From: Phycisphaeraceae bacterium
Lineage (GTDB): Bacteria > Planctomycetota > Phycisphaerae > Phycisphaerales > SM1A02
Direction: 5' to 3'
Length of the DNA stretch: 64,000 bases
NCBI GenBank assembly: GCA_015709595.1
Contig: CP054178.1
Span: 992,001 to 1,056,000 of the forward strand
In this document: in pieces, positions 1 to 8,598 of the stretch
Position numbering within the stretch: position 1 is the stretch's first letter
Layout of the letters: every line of letters begins with the position of its first letter
The notes under the pieces: generated by a model
Told to the model about the DNA's origin: nothing
Database searches by the model: none
What the model saw: the letters and a program-made list of their open reading frames with translations, nothing else
Position numbers and translations under genes: made by a program

Positions 1-574
1 TGAGAGGATGCTCACGGTCCGACGATGAACCGCGCGGAGACGCCTCCACCACCGACGCGGCGGTGAGAGAACGCGGCGCACCCACGCCGCCCGTCGGCGA
101 CCTCCGGGCATCGACGTGGTCCGGGGACACCGGTTCGGACCTTGTCGCGGCCGGGGGCGGAGTCGCGGCGTCCGTCATCGTCACCGCGGTTCCGGAGGTC
201 GCCGACGGAGCGGCGAGAATGCGATCCAGCTGCGCCAGCACGGCGCGCAGCGAGAACTCCTGTTTCAGCACGATCCCGCGCACGCCGAGTCGGGCGGCTT
301 CGATCAGGCGGGCGCGATCGCGCACCCTGGTCAGAATCACCACCGGCAGCGACCGCGTGCGCTCGTTGCCGCGCAGGGCGCGCAGCACACCCTCGCCGTC
401 GAGTTCGGTAAGCGCCAGGTCAAGCAGCAGCACGTCCATGGGCGCTGTTCGACAGATCGTCGCGGCTTCCCGGCCGCTGGCGACCGTCGTGACGGCGTAG
501 CCGCGCTCGCGGAGCGCTTCGGACAGCAGTTCCCGGGACATCGGGTCGGCGTCGGCCAGGAGGATCGACTTCAT
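1..574 (-). CDS. Response regulator, receiver domain plus linker (C-terminus outside window)
   Basis: The first 191 codons of a minus-strand gene whose 3' end lies beyond the window edge. Residues 1-120 form a CheY-like receiver. The acidic pair is D8/D10 (LLADADP), the phospho-acceptor is D52 at the end of the hydrophobic strand DVLLLD, and the switch residues are T82 (VVILT) and K104 (GIVLK). A Pro/Ala/Thr/Ser-rich linker occupies about residues 120-185. The last visible residues (REHPL) resemble the start of a LuxR-type helix-turn-helix, so a NarL/FixJ-type transcription factor is my inference; the output domain itself is not visible. The ATG at 574 is preceded by GGGGAG at a good distance. 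No histidine kinase is seen in the window. Confidence 0.9.
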   Translation of the reverse strand, partial: MKSILLADADPMSRELLSEALRERGYAVTTVASGREAATICRTAPMDVLLLDLALTELDGEGVLRALRGNERTRSLPVVILTRVRDRARLIEAARLGVRGIVLKQEFSLRAVLAQLDRILAAPSATSGTAVTMTDAATPPPAATRSEPVSPDHVDARRSPTGGVGAPRSLTAASVVEASPRGSSSDREHPL

Positions 575-993
575 GGCGTTCTCCCCGCGAGAACCGCCGT
601 GCGTGATCTGATCCCGAATTGACGGCGCCGCCACCTGGGGCGGTCTCCGGCGGAACATGACGGCGCAACGGCGCCGTCGTCGGGGTAGAGTCACGCATCA
701 TGGCGGAACCCTCGCTCATGGCCCTCCACAGGAAGGCCCCAACCTGAACTCCGCGCCAACGGCCCTCGCGGACCATGCCTCCGACAATCCAGGTCGGAAG
801 CGGCGCGATCGAACGCCATCTTCATCGGCTCAAACAGCAGGCCGCTGAACCCGACCTGCGTGATTGGACTTCGATGCAGGTTTGCGGACGTGACGCGCGT
901 CGCTTATCGGCCGCGGGAGATGACCATGTCGCCCCCGGAGGATACGGGAGGCGTTGCACGAGGCGCCATTACCACGATTCCCCACGTCTTCGG
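575..993. other. Intergenic, one small hairpin, no supported gene
   Basis: A stretch of 419 bases between the response regulator start and the 3' end of the serine-hydrolase-like gene. Short open frames cross it on both strands, but none has a ribosome binding site, conserved motif or plausible protein composition. A hairpin with an 8-base stem (gacggcgc/gcgccgtc, loop aacg) sits at 659-678 without a T-tract. The promoter of the response regulator should lie here, but I see no convincing -10/-35 pair. Confidence 0.5.
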
Positions 994-2646
994 TCAGATT
1001 CCGCCCAGCGAGAGATTGGCCAGTCGCTCCGCCGCTGGCAGGCCGGTGTCGGCGTTGAAGAGGATCACCACGCCGCACTTTGAATCCGGATACCAGCGCA
1101 TCAGGCAGCCGACGCCCTGACGAACGCTCGACACCTGGGCGCACCGGCCGAACTCGGTCTCCCGCACCTCGATTCCCAGTCCGAAGTGCCAGCCAGCGAG
1201 TGCGGGATGCTCCAGCCCCGGCGCATGCATCGACGCGATGGACTCGATCGTCAGCACGGGTCGGACGCCGTCAGCGTGGCTGCCGAGCATGAACTCGAGC
1301 AGCAGGCCCAGATCGCCCGCGGTGGTGAAGATCGGCGAGGCCGGCTTGCGGGGCTCCATCGCCGCCAGGTAGGGCGTGCCGTACTCCGAATGGCCCGTGG
1401 CCACGTCGAACCGCTCGCGCGTGACGTAGCCAGTGCGTGTGGCGTTCATGCGCAGCGGCGTGAGCACCCCGGCTCGCACGCGCTCGCCGAAGTACCCGTC
1501 GAACTCGTCGCTTTCGCGCTGATCGGCGGTGTCCGGGTTGGCCAGGGCCTTCTCCACGGCGCGCCCCACGGCCAGGTACGCCTCCGGCGCCCACGTGTAC
1601 TTCACCCCCACGCGGGACGGGTCGAGCACGATGGTGCGGTTGATTTCGTCATCTACGCCCTCGGCCGGCTCGGTGAGACGACGGGCCGCCAGTCCGGCAG
1701 TGTGATTGAGCGCCCGCCGGATGGTCACGTCCCTGGCGAAGTCGAGCGAGCCGAAACGCAGCGCGCTCGTCCACTTCGACAACGGGTCATCAAGCGACCA
1801 GGCCTGACGCTCATGCAACTGCATGGCCACAATGGCGGTCAGCAGCCGCGCCGGTCCGTCCACGCGAAAGAGCGTGCCCATGCTCAGTCGCTCGTCGCTG
1901 CGCTCGTCCTTGCGACCGAAGGCGCCGGTCCACACCACCCTGCCGTCCGACACCAGCGCGATCGAAGCCCCCGGCACGTGATGACGGGCAAGGATGGCCG
2001 GCGCCTCCCGCTCCAGGTCGCCCACCGCCGTCTGCCACGCATCCGTGCGAATAGGTCGCGGCGTGACCGCTTCCTCCGCGACCAGCCGCGTCATTCGCTC
2101 CGTCAGGGCTGCGAATCGCGGATGCGACCGCAGGGGGTCGAGCGACCCATCCATGGACGTGTGCCGCTCATGCCGCCAGCCCAGGGCGATGGCCTTCTCG
2201 TAGGCGTCAAGGGCCTCGTTGATCTTGCCGCGCGACGCCAGCACGCAGGCGAGGTTGTAGTGGGCCGCAGGCCGTTCCGGAACGAAGGCCACCAGCTCCC
2301 GCGCCGCCTGCTCCGCCTTCGCCGGTCCATCACCGGGACCGGTCATGCCGCTGATGATCTCGTACACCAACTGCTCGGCGACGCGGCCCCGCGTGCCCCG
2401 GTCGGGCTTGCGCGGATCGACGAGCGTGTCGAACTGGAACCAGTACGGATCCTCGCGCGTCAACGGAGCCGACGTACGAAAACGCCCGTCACTTTCGGTG
2501 ATGCGAATGACGCCCACGTCCGGAATCTGCCCGGACGCCGCTCCGCTTCCCCATCCTCCAAGCCCAACAACGATGGCGGCGGCGACCCGCAGCGCGCTCG
2601 AACGCCGCGCGAGACGCCCCCCACCGCTGAGCGTGTTCCGGGTCAT
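994..2646 (-). CDS. Secreted beta-lactamase-fold protein with TPR; catalytic motifs lost
   Basis: A 550-residue protein with an N-terminal signal-like segment (about 18-40) and one TPR-like helix pair (about 128-158, HYNLACVLASRGK). From about 215 to the end it has a class C beta-lactamase/serine hydrolase fold. Family landmarks remain: LVSDGRVVWTGAFG, the LDDPLSKW loop, LNHTAGL at 313-319 and the FTTAGDLGLLLEFML region. The catalytic motifs do not. The SxxK position reads GPAR (264-267), so both the nucleophile Ser and the Lys are absent. The YxN position reads Y350-T-W, and the C-terminal HxG-like motif is missing. It is therefore probably a non-catalytic, ligand-binding or structural homolog in the periplasm. 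The ATG at 2646 begins a plausible signal peptide. Confidence 0.8.
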   Translation of the reverse strand: MTRNTLSGGGRLARRSSALRVAAAIVVGLGGWGSGAASGQIPDVGVIRITESDGRFRTSAPLTREDPYWFQFDTLVDPRKPDRGTRGRVAEQLVYEIISGMTGPGDGPAKAEQAARELVAFVPERPAAHYNLACVLASRGKINEALDAYEKAIALGWRHERHTSMDGSLDPLRSHPRFAALTERMTRLVAEEAVTPRPIRTDAWQTAVGDLEREAPAILARHHVPGASIALVSDGRVVWTGAFGRKDERSDERLSMGTLFRVDGPARLLTAIVAMQLHERQAWSLDDPLSKWTSALRFGSLDFARDVTIRRALNHTAGLAARRLTEPAEGVDDEINRTIVLDPSRVGVKYTWAPEAYLAVGRAVEKALANPDTADQRESDEFDGYFGERVRAGVLTPLRMNATRTGYVTRERFDVATGHSEYGTPYLAAMEPRKPASPIFTTAGDLGLLLEFMLGSHADGVRPVLTIESIASMHAPGLEHPALAGWHFGLGIEVRETEFGRCAQVSSVRQGVGCLMRWYPDSKCGVVILFNADTGLPAAERLANLSLGGI

Positions 2647-2793
2647 TCAGGACACCTCCGACGAGTTCTCGGACCTGCCGTGGGTCTTCCCTCGCAGGCC
2701 AGCACCCACCATTCACCACGACGCTTCAACCGCCCTGGGCTGTCACAAAGTCACCTAAGGCAAGACGAGGCCACGTCAATCGACGCGGGCGGC

Positions 2794-4080
2794 TCAGGGA
2801 AAGAACTTCTTGAGCTCCAGTTTCTTCAGGGCGCGCTCATAGGCGGCGATCAACTCCGGCAGGTCGGCGGGACGTTCGGACTCCGGCGACGACGCCAGCA
2901 CTCGTTTGAGGATGTCGATGGCCTGCTTCATCGCCTTGATGCGCTCATCCAGATCGAGGTCGGCGTTCTCCGACTGCCTGGCGAGCGATCGGGCCTGCTC
3001 GACTTCGACCAGGAATGGCGAATCAACCGGAGCATCGCCATTCCCCGGCGGCGAGCCGTCAACACCCGCGCCGCCCGGATCGCCCGGCGCGGCGCCCGCC
3101 CCCGGCGGAGTGGAGCCGGGGGTGCCGGGGTGAGCGGTATCTCCGTTATCAGCGACTTCCGACCCGCCATCAACCACGCCCCCGGTTCCACCGGGCGGCA
3201 ACTTTGTCACACCATCGACGGCTCCGTCACTCTCTCGCGTTTCCCCGATCGTGCCGCCAGGCCCACCACCGCCGGTACTCGGCGCCGGACGGTTCTTCTG
3301 GTAGGCGATGATGCCGCTGACGCCCGCCACCGCGAAGGCCAGCACCAGCAGGATCACCAGCATGCGCACGGTCTGCTTCTGACGGGCGATCTGACGCTCG
3401 AGCGTGCGCTGACGCGCCGCCAGGTACGAGGCGTCCACGTCGAGCCCGATGCTCGGAGGCGGCGCCGGCTGGGCGGTCGCCACCGCCGGAGCCGACGCCA
3501 GCGCCGAAGCCGCCCCGTGCGTCACCCCCTCGAAACGGGAGCCCCCGGCCATGAGTTCCTCGTCGGTTCCGAAACTGGACAGCCCCGGCGCGGTGGGGCG
3601 CAGCACCTCTCGCGCGGTCCACTGACCGGGTGATGTGTCGCTCGGGTCCACGTCCCCCGGCATGGGCTTGACCTCAGGAAGCCCCAGGAAGTTGCGATCG
3701 AGGTACGCGCCGAACGGCGCCCCGCACTGCGGGCACCCCAGATCCTTCTTGTTCACGGCGGCGTCGCAGTGGTGACAGTACCCCAGCAGGTGAGCCACGC
3801 CGGGCGTGTGCTTGGCGATGGTCCAGAACTGCTTGGTCGTCGGCCCGCGGATGATGGTGTACTTCGACACCCGTCCCGCATCGATCAGCTTCACCAGCGT
3901 CTCGTAGCTGCAGCCGGGCTGGAACGGGTTGTTGGGATCGCGCACGAACCACGGCCCCATGGCGTTGTGAGTCGCCTGCCGGCTGAGCGGCTCGAACAGC
4001 CCCTTGCAGTGGCGGCACCGATCCCCGGAGGGCTGCGTGTCGCCGCAGTACGGGCAGATCACCACCTTGACCTTGGGCAT
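2794..4080 (-). CDS. Zinc-ribbon / GYF-like membrane protein
   Basis: A 428-residue protein. Residues 1-30 hold two CxxC knuckles (CPYCG and CRHCK). About 40-100 resembles a GYF_2/DUF4339-type domain (GPWFVRD...IIRGPTTKQFW). A second CxxC pair follows (CHHCDA and CPQCG, about 100-125). After a low-complexity linker and a short helix (YLAARQRTLERQIARQ) comes one membrane segment (about 240-262, MLVILLVLAFAVAGVSG). Then there is a Gly/Pro-rich periplasmic spacer and a C-terminal helical region (about 345-428) suggestive of a coiled coil. The open frame continues upstream, but ATG 4080 (MPKVKVVICPYC) starts directly at the first ribbon and clears the divergent gene at 4133. The function is unknown; it probably acts as a membrane-bound adaptor or sensor. 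Confidence 0.8.
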   Translation of the reverse strand: MPKVKVVICPYCGDTQPSGDRCRHCKGLFEPLSRQATHNAMGPWFVRDPNNPFQPGCSYETLVKLIDAGRVSKYTIIRGPTTKQFWTIAKHTPGVAHLLGYCHHCDAAVNKKDLGCPQCGAPFGAYLDRNFLGLPEVKPMPGDVDPSDTSPGQWTAREVLRPTAPGLSSFGTDEELMAGGSRFEGVTHGAASALASAPAVATAQPAPPPSIGLDVDASYLAARQRTLERQIARQKQTVRMLVILLVLAFAVAGVSGIIAYQKNRPAPSTGGGGPGGTIGETRESDGAVDGVTKLPPGGTGGVVDGGSEVADNGDTAHPGTPGSTPPGAGAAPGDPGGAGVDGSPPGNGDAPVDSPFLVEVEQARSLARQSENADLDLDERIKAMKQAIDILKRVLASSPESERPADLPELIAAYERALKKLELKKFFP

Positions 4081-4132
4081 GCGGTCGCGGCCTCCGTTTG
4101 ACTCGTTCGGCCTGTGCGGATTCCCTTGCACC

Positions 4133-5149
4133 ATGGCAGCGTACCGCGCGCGGATCGTCCGGGGAAGTCTCTGTGCCCTGACGGGACTCTGGTTATACGG
4201 ATGCGCCGCCACACCGGATTCGGCAGGGAATGACGCGAATCCCACCGAGACGGCGACGGCGCAACCCCCCGACGCCCCCCCAGCCGCCGGGCGGACCGCG
4301 GCCCAGCCGCCGGGGACCGGGCGGACGATGGCCCTGGTGGAAGGCAAACCAGTTCGGATGAGCGATCTGGAGCCGCTCCTGCTGGAGATGGCCGGAACCC
4401 AGGCGCTCGCCGAAATCGTGCTCGATCGGCGTCTGGAACTGGAGATGACCCGGCGCGGGCTGTCGCTCGACGCCGGGGCCGTCGAGCAGGAGCGTCGGCT
4501 GCTGCTGGCCACGCTCAGCCCCAACGCCGATGACGCCGTGCGCCTGCTGAGCGAACTTCGGACCCGCCAAGGGCTTGGCCGGACCCGGTTTGACGCCCTG
4601 CTTCGGCGCAACGCCGCCCTGCGCCGACTCGTGCGCGACGAGGTGCAGGTGACCGACGCCGCCCTCCGTCAGGCGTGGGAAGCGCTGCACGGCGAACGTC
4701 GGCAGCCGCGGCTGATCGTCACCCCAACGCTCGCCCAGGCCGAGCACGCCCTGCGGCGCGTGGCGCGGGGCGAATCCTTCGCCGACATCGCCGTGGACAT
4801 GTCCACCGACGTCAGCGCCTCGCGCGGCGGGCTGATTGAGCCGATCAGCGCGGGCGACCCGTCGTTCCCCCCCGCGGTGCGCGAGGCGCTCTTCTCGATG
4901 CAGGCGGGCGAGGTGTCGCGCCCGATCATGGTCGATGGCGGATTCGCGCTGCTCCGCCTGGAGCGGCTCGTGCCCGGCACGGGCCGGACCATCGAGGAGG
5001 AGCGCGAGCCGCTGACCGAGTTCTCGCGGCGCCGGCAGGAGCGCCTCTTGATGGAGCAGCTCGCGCGGCGGCTGGTGGATGAGGCGTCGCTCACCATTCT
5101 GGATGACTCGCTCCACGACGCCTGGCGACGCAGCCGGGGAGGCGAGTGA
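4133..5149 (+). CDS. Parvulin-type peptidyl-prolyl isomerase lipoprotein (SurA/PrsA-like)
   Basis: A 338-residue protein. The N-terminus has a lipoprotein signal with lipobox LYGC (Cys near residue 22), followed by a Pro/Ala-rich linker. About 70-200 is a SurA_N-like helical chaperone region (VEGKPVRMSDLEPLLLEMAG). About 205-300 is a PpiC rotamase domain, recognisable by ARGESFADIAVDMSTD, SRGGLIEPISAGDPSFPPAV and REALFSMQAGEVSRPI, then GFALLRLERL. The family helps outer-membrane or periplasmic proteins fold, here probably anchored to a membrane by lipid. The start at ATG 4133 was chosen because it opens the signal peptide. It is divergent from the zinc-ribbon gene, with 52 bases between the two starts. 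Confidence 0.87.
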   Translation: MAAYRARIVRGSLCALTGLWLYGCAATPDSAGNDANPTETATAQPPDAPPAAGRTAAQPPGTGRTMALVEGKPVRMSDLEPLLLEMAGTQALAEIVLDRRLELEMTRRGLSLDAGAVEQERRLLLATLSPNADDAVRLLSELRTRQGLGRTRFDALLRRNAALRRLVRDEVQVTDAALRQAWEALHGERRQPRLIVTPTLAQAEHALRRVARGESFADIAVDMSTDVSASRGGLIEPISAGDPSFPPAVREALFSMQAGEVSRPIMVDGGFALLRLERLVPGTGRTIEEEREPLTEFSRRRQERLLMEQLARRLVDEASLTILDDSLHDAWRRSRGGE

Positions 5150-5236
5150 GACCGGGGCTGAGCAATTGCCGATGCCGGTTGTTGATCCTTGGTGATCGTC
5201 TTCCTGCGACAACCAATGACCGGGAACTGAAACCGT

Positions 5237-6049
5237 TCAGCGGGAGCCGCCGCCCGCCTCATCGCCGTAGTTCCAGAACGTCGCATAGTCAGGCATCAGG
5301 TCGAAGAGCATGCGGGCCTGATCACGCAGCGCCGCGTCCGGCTCATCGCGCCAGCGACCGGCGCGCCGGGTCGTGATCGAGCCGCCGTGCAGAGCGTGCT
5401 CATCCGACCGTCCGGGCGCGCGGGCGAGAAACCCGCCGATCTCGCCCGTGGCGGCCACGGGAATCGGACTGTCGATGAACCGCCTGACACGCTCGATCGC
5501 GCCAGGGTCCGCGGTGAAGTCCTCGTAGCGCACGCGCAGGGTCGGCCCGGCGGCGTGCATATCGAGCTGGAAGGCGAACTGTACGTTCAGGTCCGCCGCC
5601 ACGCGCTGAGGCGTGTACTCACCCTTCCACGTGCCAAGCCCCTGCCTCTGGCGGTGATAGAGCGAGATGTAGATGTCGCGCGGGTCGCGGGCGGTGAGGA
5701 TGATGCGCATGGACGGGAAAGCACGCTGGTACGCGCGCCAGCCCTCGTGGCGGATCTCCTTCACGCCCAGCTGGCCGATGCGGCTCGCCAGCGGCGTCAC
5801 GACGTCATCGCGCAGCACCTCCACCGCGTGGGGCGTGCGGCGCCCGGCGAGCCACCGCTCACGCCGCGCCTCGAGATCGAGGCCGAAGGGGGCGAGCAGT
5901 TCAGCGTCGCCGGGTTTGATCGACCAGCGATTCTCGCCGAACTGCGGCTCGATGAAGATGTACGAGTGCGGCAGCGCGGTGAGCGCCTCGGCCAGCACGG
6001 TGGAGCCGGTGCGGCGCAGCGACGCGATGTATACGAAGGGGCGGATCAT
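5237..6049 (-). CDS. Sulfotransferase family protein (PAPS-dependent)
   Basis: A 270-residue protein with the two hallmark motifs of cytosolic-type sulfotransferases. The 5'-phosphosulfate loop is SLRRTGSTVLAEAL (10-23) and the 3'-phosphate loop is RDPRDIYISLYHRQ (121-134). RVRYEDFTADP (about 185-195) is the usual third block. The length fits the family. The natural substrate cannot be read from the sequence. ATG 6049 overlaps the stop of the upstream propeller-like gene by four bases, so the two are translationally coupled. That gene and the C25 peptidase before it form one likely operon. It converges on the PpiC gene with 87 bases between them. Confidence 0.88.
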   Translation of the reverse strand: MIRPFVYIASLRRTGSTVLAEALTALPHSYIFIEPQFGENRWSIKPGDAELLAPFGLDLEARRERWLAGRRTPHAVEVLRDDVVTPLASRIGQLGVKEIRHEGWRAYQRAFPSMRIILTARDPRDIYISLYHRQRQGLGTWKGEYTPQRVAADLNVQFAFQLDMHAAGPTLRVRYEDFTADPGAIERVRRFIDSPIPVAATGEIGGFLARAPGRSDEHALHGGSITTRRAGRWRDEPDAALRDQARMLFDLMPDYATFWNYGDEAGGGSR

Positions 6050-7038
6050 CTGAACGAAGCACCCGATGCACCCGTCGCACTCACGTGCAGCCCGTGAATC
6101 GTGTGATGCACATCGCGCGAGAGCGTGAACAGGTCGAGCAACTCGCCCCGGTCGAGATCGAGCAGCGCGATCGACGCAGGCGACAGACCGACGAACAGCC
6201 GCCCGTCCGGCAGCAGGTGCTGGCCGCGAACGAACAGCGGCAGCGCGGCGGGGCGAACCGGGCCCACCTGCTCCAGCAGGGCGGCGACGGGAGCGAACTT
6301 CGCCAGGTCGATGGAGCGCTCGCACGCCCCGTCAGGACCGTACATCCGCACGCGCCGCCCCCTGGAGTCGTTGATGACGCAGCGATCGCCCCGAAAAGAC
6401 AGATTGTGCGCCCCGTGCAGCAGCGGATCGTGAACGAGCACCTCATCGCGCGTGACGTTGTAGACCACGCCCAGCCGGTTGAGCAGGGCGAACACCTCGC
6501 CATGATGCACGCGCACGGCGTTGAGATGGCAGTGGCTGGGGCTCTTGGCGTGCGATTGATCCAGCCAGCGCGTGCGATTGTCGGCGTGTCTGTCGATCAC
6601 CAGCGGCGACAGACCGAAATCGCGCTGCAGCCGGGGCGTTTCACGCGGCCACCACGATTCCACCACGCGCCCTGACGCATCCAGCCGAAGCGCGGCGTCA
6701 ATGGCGGTGGAGCACACCCAGATGGAGTCATCCCGCGGATCATCGCACAGTTCATGCAGACCGACGAAGAGAGGGTGCGAGAGCCGGCCCATCTCCCGCA
6801 AATCCTGGTCGAACTGATGCAGAGTGTGATACGAGGCGACCCAGAGCCGCCCGCCCCGCGGCAGGATGCCCCGCCCGCCGCGCGCCCCGCCGCGGGGGTT
6901 GCCGTCCACCACGTCCGGATCGTCGGCGTACAGGGGCCTTCGCGCGATGACCCGTTTCGAGCTCCAGTCGAGCGCGACGATCTCGCCGCTCTGCTCGTGC
7001 GGCACGGCGCGGACGATGGTGGTGAAGTGGATCAGCAC
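6046..7038 (-). CDS. Propeller-like protein of unknown function
   Basis: About 330 residues if read from GTG 7038 (VLIHFTTIVRAVP). No in-frame ATG lies between the upstream stop and residue ~80, and TTG 7044 is the alternative start. The chain has repeated blade-like segments (GRLWVASYHTLHQFD, DDSIWVCSTAIDAALRLD, GEVFALLNRLGVVYNV, GDRCVINDSRGRRVRMYG, GRLFVGLSPASIALLDLD) typical of a five- to seven-bladed beta-propeller. A conserved-looking SHCHLNAV sits near residue 175. No signal peptide is apparent, so it may be cytoplasmic. The gene starts 20 bases after the C25 peptidase stop and its TGA overlaps the sulfotransferase ATG. It may bind the sulfotransferase substrate, but that is only context. 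Confidence 0.65.
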   Translation of the reverse strand: MLIHFTTIVRAVPHEQSGEIVALDWSSKRVIARRPLYADDPDVVDGNPRGGARGGRGILPRGGRLWVASYHTLHQFDQDLREMGRLSHPLFVGLHELCDDPRDDSIWVCSTAIDAALRLDASGRVVESWWPRETPRLQRDFGLSPLVIDRHADNRTRWLDQSHAKSPSHCHLNAVRVHHGEVFALLNRLGVVYNVTRDEVLVHDPLLHGAHNLSFRGDRCVINDSRGRRVRMYGPDGACERSIDLAKFAPVAALLEQVGPVRPAALPLFVRGQHLLPDGRLFVGLSPASIALLDLDRGELLDLFTLSRDVHHTIHGLHVSATGASGASFR

Positions 7039-7058
7039 GAACAATGGACCCGGTGCAT

Positions 7059-8504
7059 TTATTGATACGGCAAGGGCAGCGTGGGGTCGCCGAAGAGCAT
7101 GAACTTCATGCCCTGGAAGAAGATGCTGGCCGGGTACCACGAGTCGGTGGGGACGAGGTCGCGCAGCCGCTCGTGCCGCACGTAGTAATTGATCGCGTGC
7201 TTCCAGCAGTCGCCCAGTCGGGGCGAGTCAAGCGTGCCGATCGCCTCGGCGAAGCCGTCCAGCAGCGTCAGCCCGCAGGGCTGGCTGCCGGTGTTGCAGC
7301 CGAAGTAGGCCGCCGCGCCGTTCTCGCCGGCGCGCAGCAGTTGCTCGCCCAGACCGGTGGGGTTGTGCCCGCCGCGCTGGTACGGCGCGGGCGGGGGCGG
7401 CGGGGCGCCGAATACCTGCCCGGCGTTGGTGCCCGCGTGCTCCACGCCGTCGATGTCCACGTAGGGCTCGTAGGGCGGCAGCGTGGCGAAGCGCGCCGTG
7501 GAGCAGCCCGCCGAGAGAATGATCGCGGGATGTTTCGCGTTGTTGATCTTCGTGAGCGAGCCGGTGTGGATGCAGTGCTCCCACCCGTGATCATGCCCGT
7601 GCCCAGCGTGGAAGAGCAGCGTGACGCCGTTGTTGAGCAGATCGACCACCTGCTGTTCATCCGGTGGCGGCGTGTCGAAACGTTCATCCCCCCCCCTGTA
7701 GTACCGCTTCTGGATCATCCACGACTCGCCAAGCGAGGCGGCCATGCGGTCCATGCGGCTCCGCGCATCGACCCATCCACCCACCATGATGAACGCAGCC
7801 GTTCGACCGCGCAGCGCCGCGGCGCCGCGTCCCTGCGCCCCGCCGGACGACGAAGGCGCTTCGTCACGGATGGATCGTTCGTACGCCAGCGTCTTGGCGA
7901 CCACGATGGCCGTCTCCCCGGGCGTGCTCACCGGCCATCGTCCCAGAGCGAGTTCGGGCAGGTAGTCAATATCGTCGAAGTTGATCGGATCGTTCTTGTT
8001 CTTCTCGCCGCGCACCTCGCCGAAGTAGCGGGCGTGGAAGCCGTCCTTCGCGCCGTTCCAGTCCTCGAACGAGCCGTCGGGCTTGGCCACGTCGGCGTAG
8101 TAGAGGTCAGAGGGGTAGAACGCATAGTCGAAGGCCGGGGCGGTCACGCGATCGAGCACCATGTAGCGGACGGGCAGCACGTCGGCGTCGCCCACCAGCA
8201 GCACGTACCGAGCGGCTCGCTCCTTCCATGCGTCGTACAGGAAACGCTTGAGTTTCTCCGGGTCGTCCACTCCCTCGTGCTGCGCGAGCACGGCTTCAAG
8301 CAGGATCACCTCGACTGCGAACTCCCCAGATCGGTGCTCGATGTACGGGGCAAGCGCCTCGCGCAGCGATGAGGGCGTCACCACGATCAGTCGGGGGGGG
8401 CCGTCGGGCGTGCTCGAATCGGCGACCGCGACGGAGCCGCCGCCCACCGCCGCAATGGTCGCCGCAAGCCATGCCAGTTGTATGACGCCGCACCAGTTCC
8501 GCAT
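7059..8504 (-). CDS. Secreted C25 (gingipain-like) cysteine peptidase
   Basis: A 481-residue protein with a signal peptide (about 1-29, ending AVADS). The gingipain-like caspase-fold domain starts with LIVVTPSSLREALAPYI. It continues through YVLLVGDADVLPVRYM, the SDLYYADV block typical of peptidase family C25, and DYLPELALGRWPVST. The predicted catalytic His is in FHAGHGH (H302) and the Cys in ILSAGCST (C334). Both are present, so it is probably active. It lacks the long adhesin region of true gingipains and ends soon after the fold (FMLFGDPTLPLPYQ). The ATG at 8504 was chosen because it opens the signal peptide; the frame is open further upstream. First gene of the peptidase/propeller/sulfotransferase unit. 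Confidence 0.85.
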   Translation of the reverse strand: MRNWCGVIQLAWLAATIAAVGGGSVAVADSSTPDGPPRLIVVTPSSLREALAPYIEHRSGEFAVEVILLEAVLAQHEGVDDPEKLKRFLYDAWKERAARYVLLVGDADVLPVRYMVLDRVTAPAFDYAFYPSDLYYADVAKPDGSFEDWNGAKDGFHARYFGEVRGEKNKNDPINFDDIDYLPELALGRWPVSTPGETAIVVAKTLAYERSIRDEAPSSSGGAQGRGAAALRGRTAAFIMVGGWVDARSRMDRMAASLGESWMIQKRYYRGGDERFDTPPPDEQQVVDLLNNGVTLLFHAGHGHDHGWEHCIHTGSLTKINNAKHPAIILSAGCSTARFATLPPYEPYVDIDGVEHAGTNAGQVFGAPPPPPAPYQRGGHNPTGLGEQLLRAGENGAAAYFGCNTGSQPCGLTLLDGFAEAIGTLDSPRLGDCWKHAINYYVRHERLRDLVPTDSWYPASIFFQGMKFMLFGDPTLPLPYQ

Positions 8505-8598
8505 CGAGTTTCCTCGCCTGATCGGGGGTGTTGCCGGGCAGACCGCGTCCCGAACGGTCCGGCATGGTATCGTTCCGCCTTCCCGCGGGACATGAGTG

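Noticed and set aside
659-678. Rho-independent terminator
   Set aside because: The hairpin has no T-tract and no upstream gene in a fitting orientation, so I record it only as a hairpin.
1186-3633. An 815-codon plus-strand open frame
   Set aside because: Opposite two minus-strand genes with clear domains; no motif in its translation.
4081-4611. Extension of the zinc-ribbon/GYF-like protein to a start at 4611
   Set aside because: The extra 177 codons overlap the PpiC gene on the other strand and are low-complexity Ser/Arg; the ribbon begins directly after ATG 4080.
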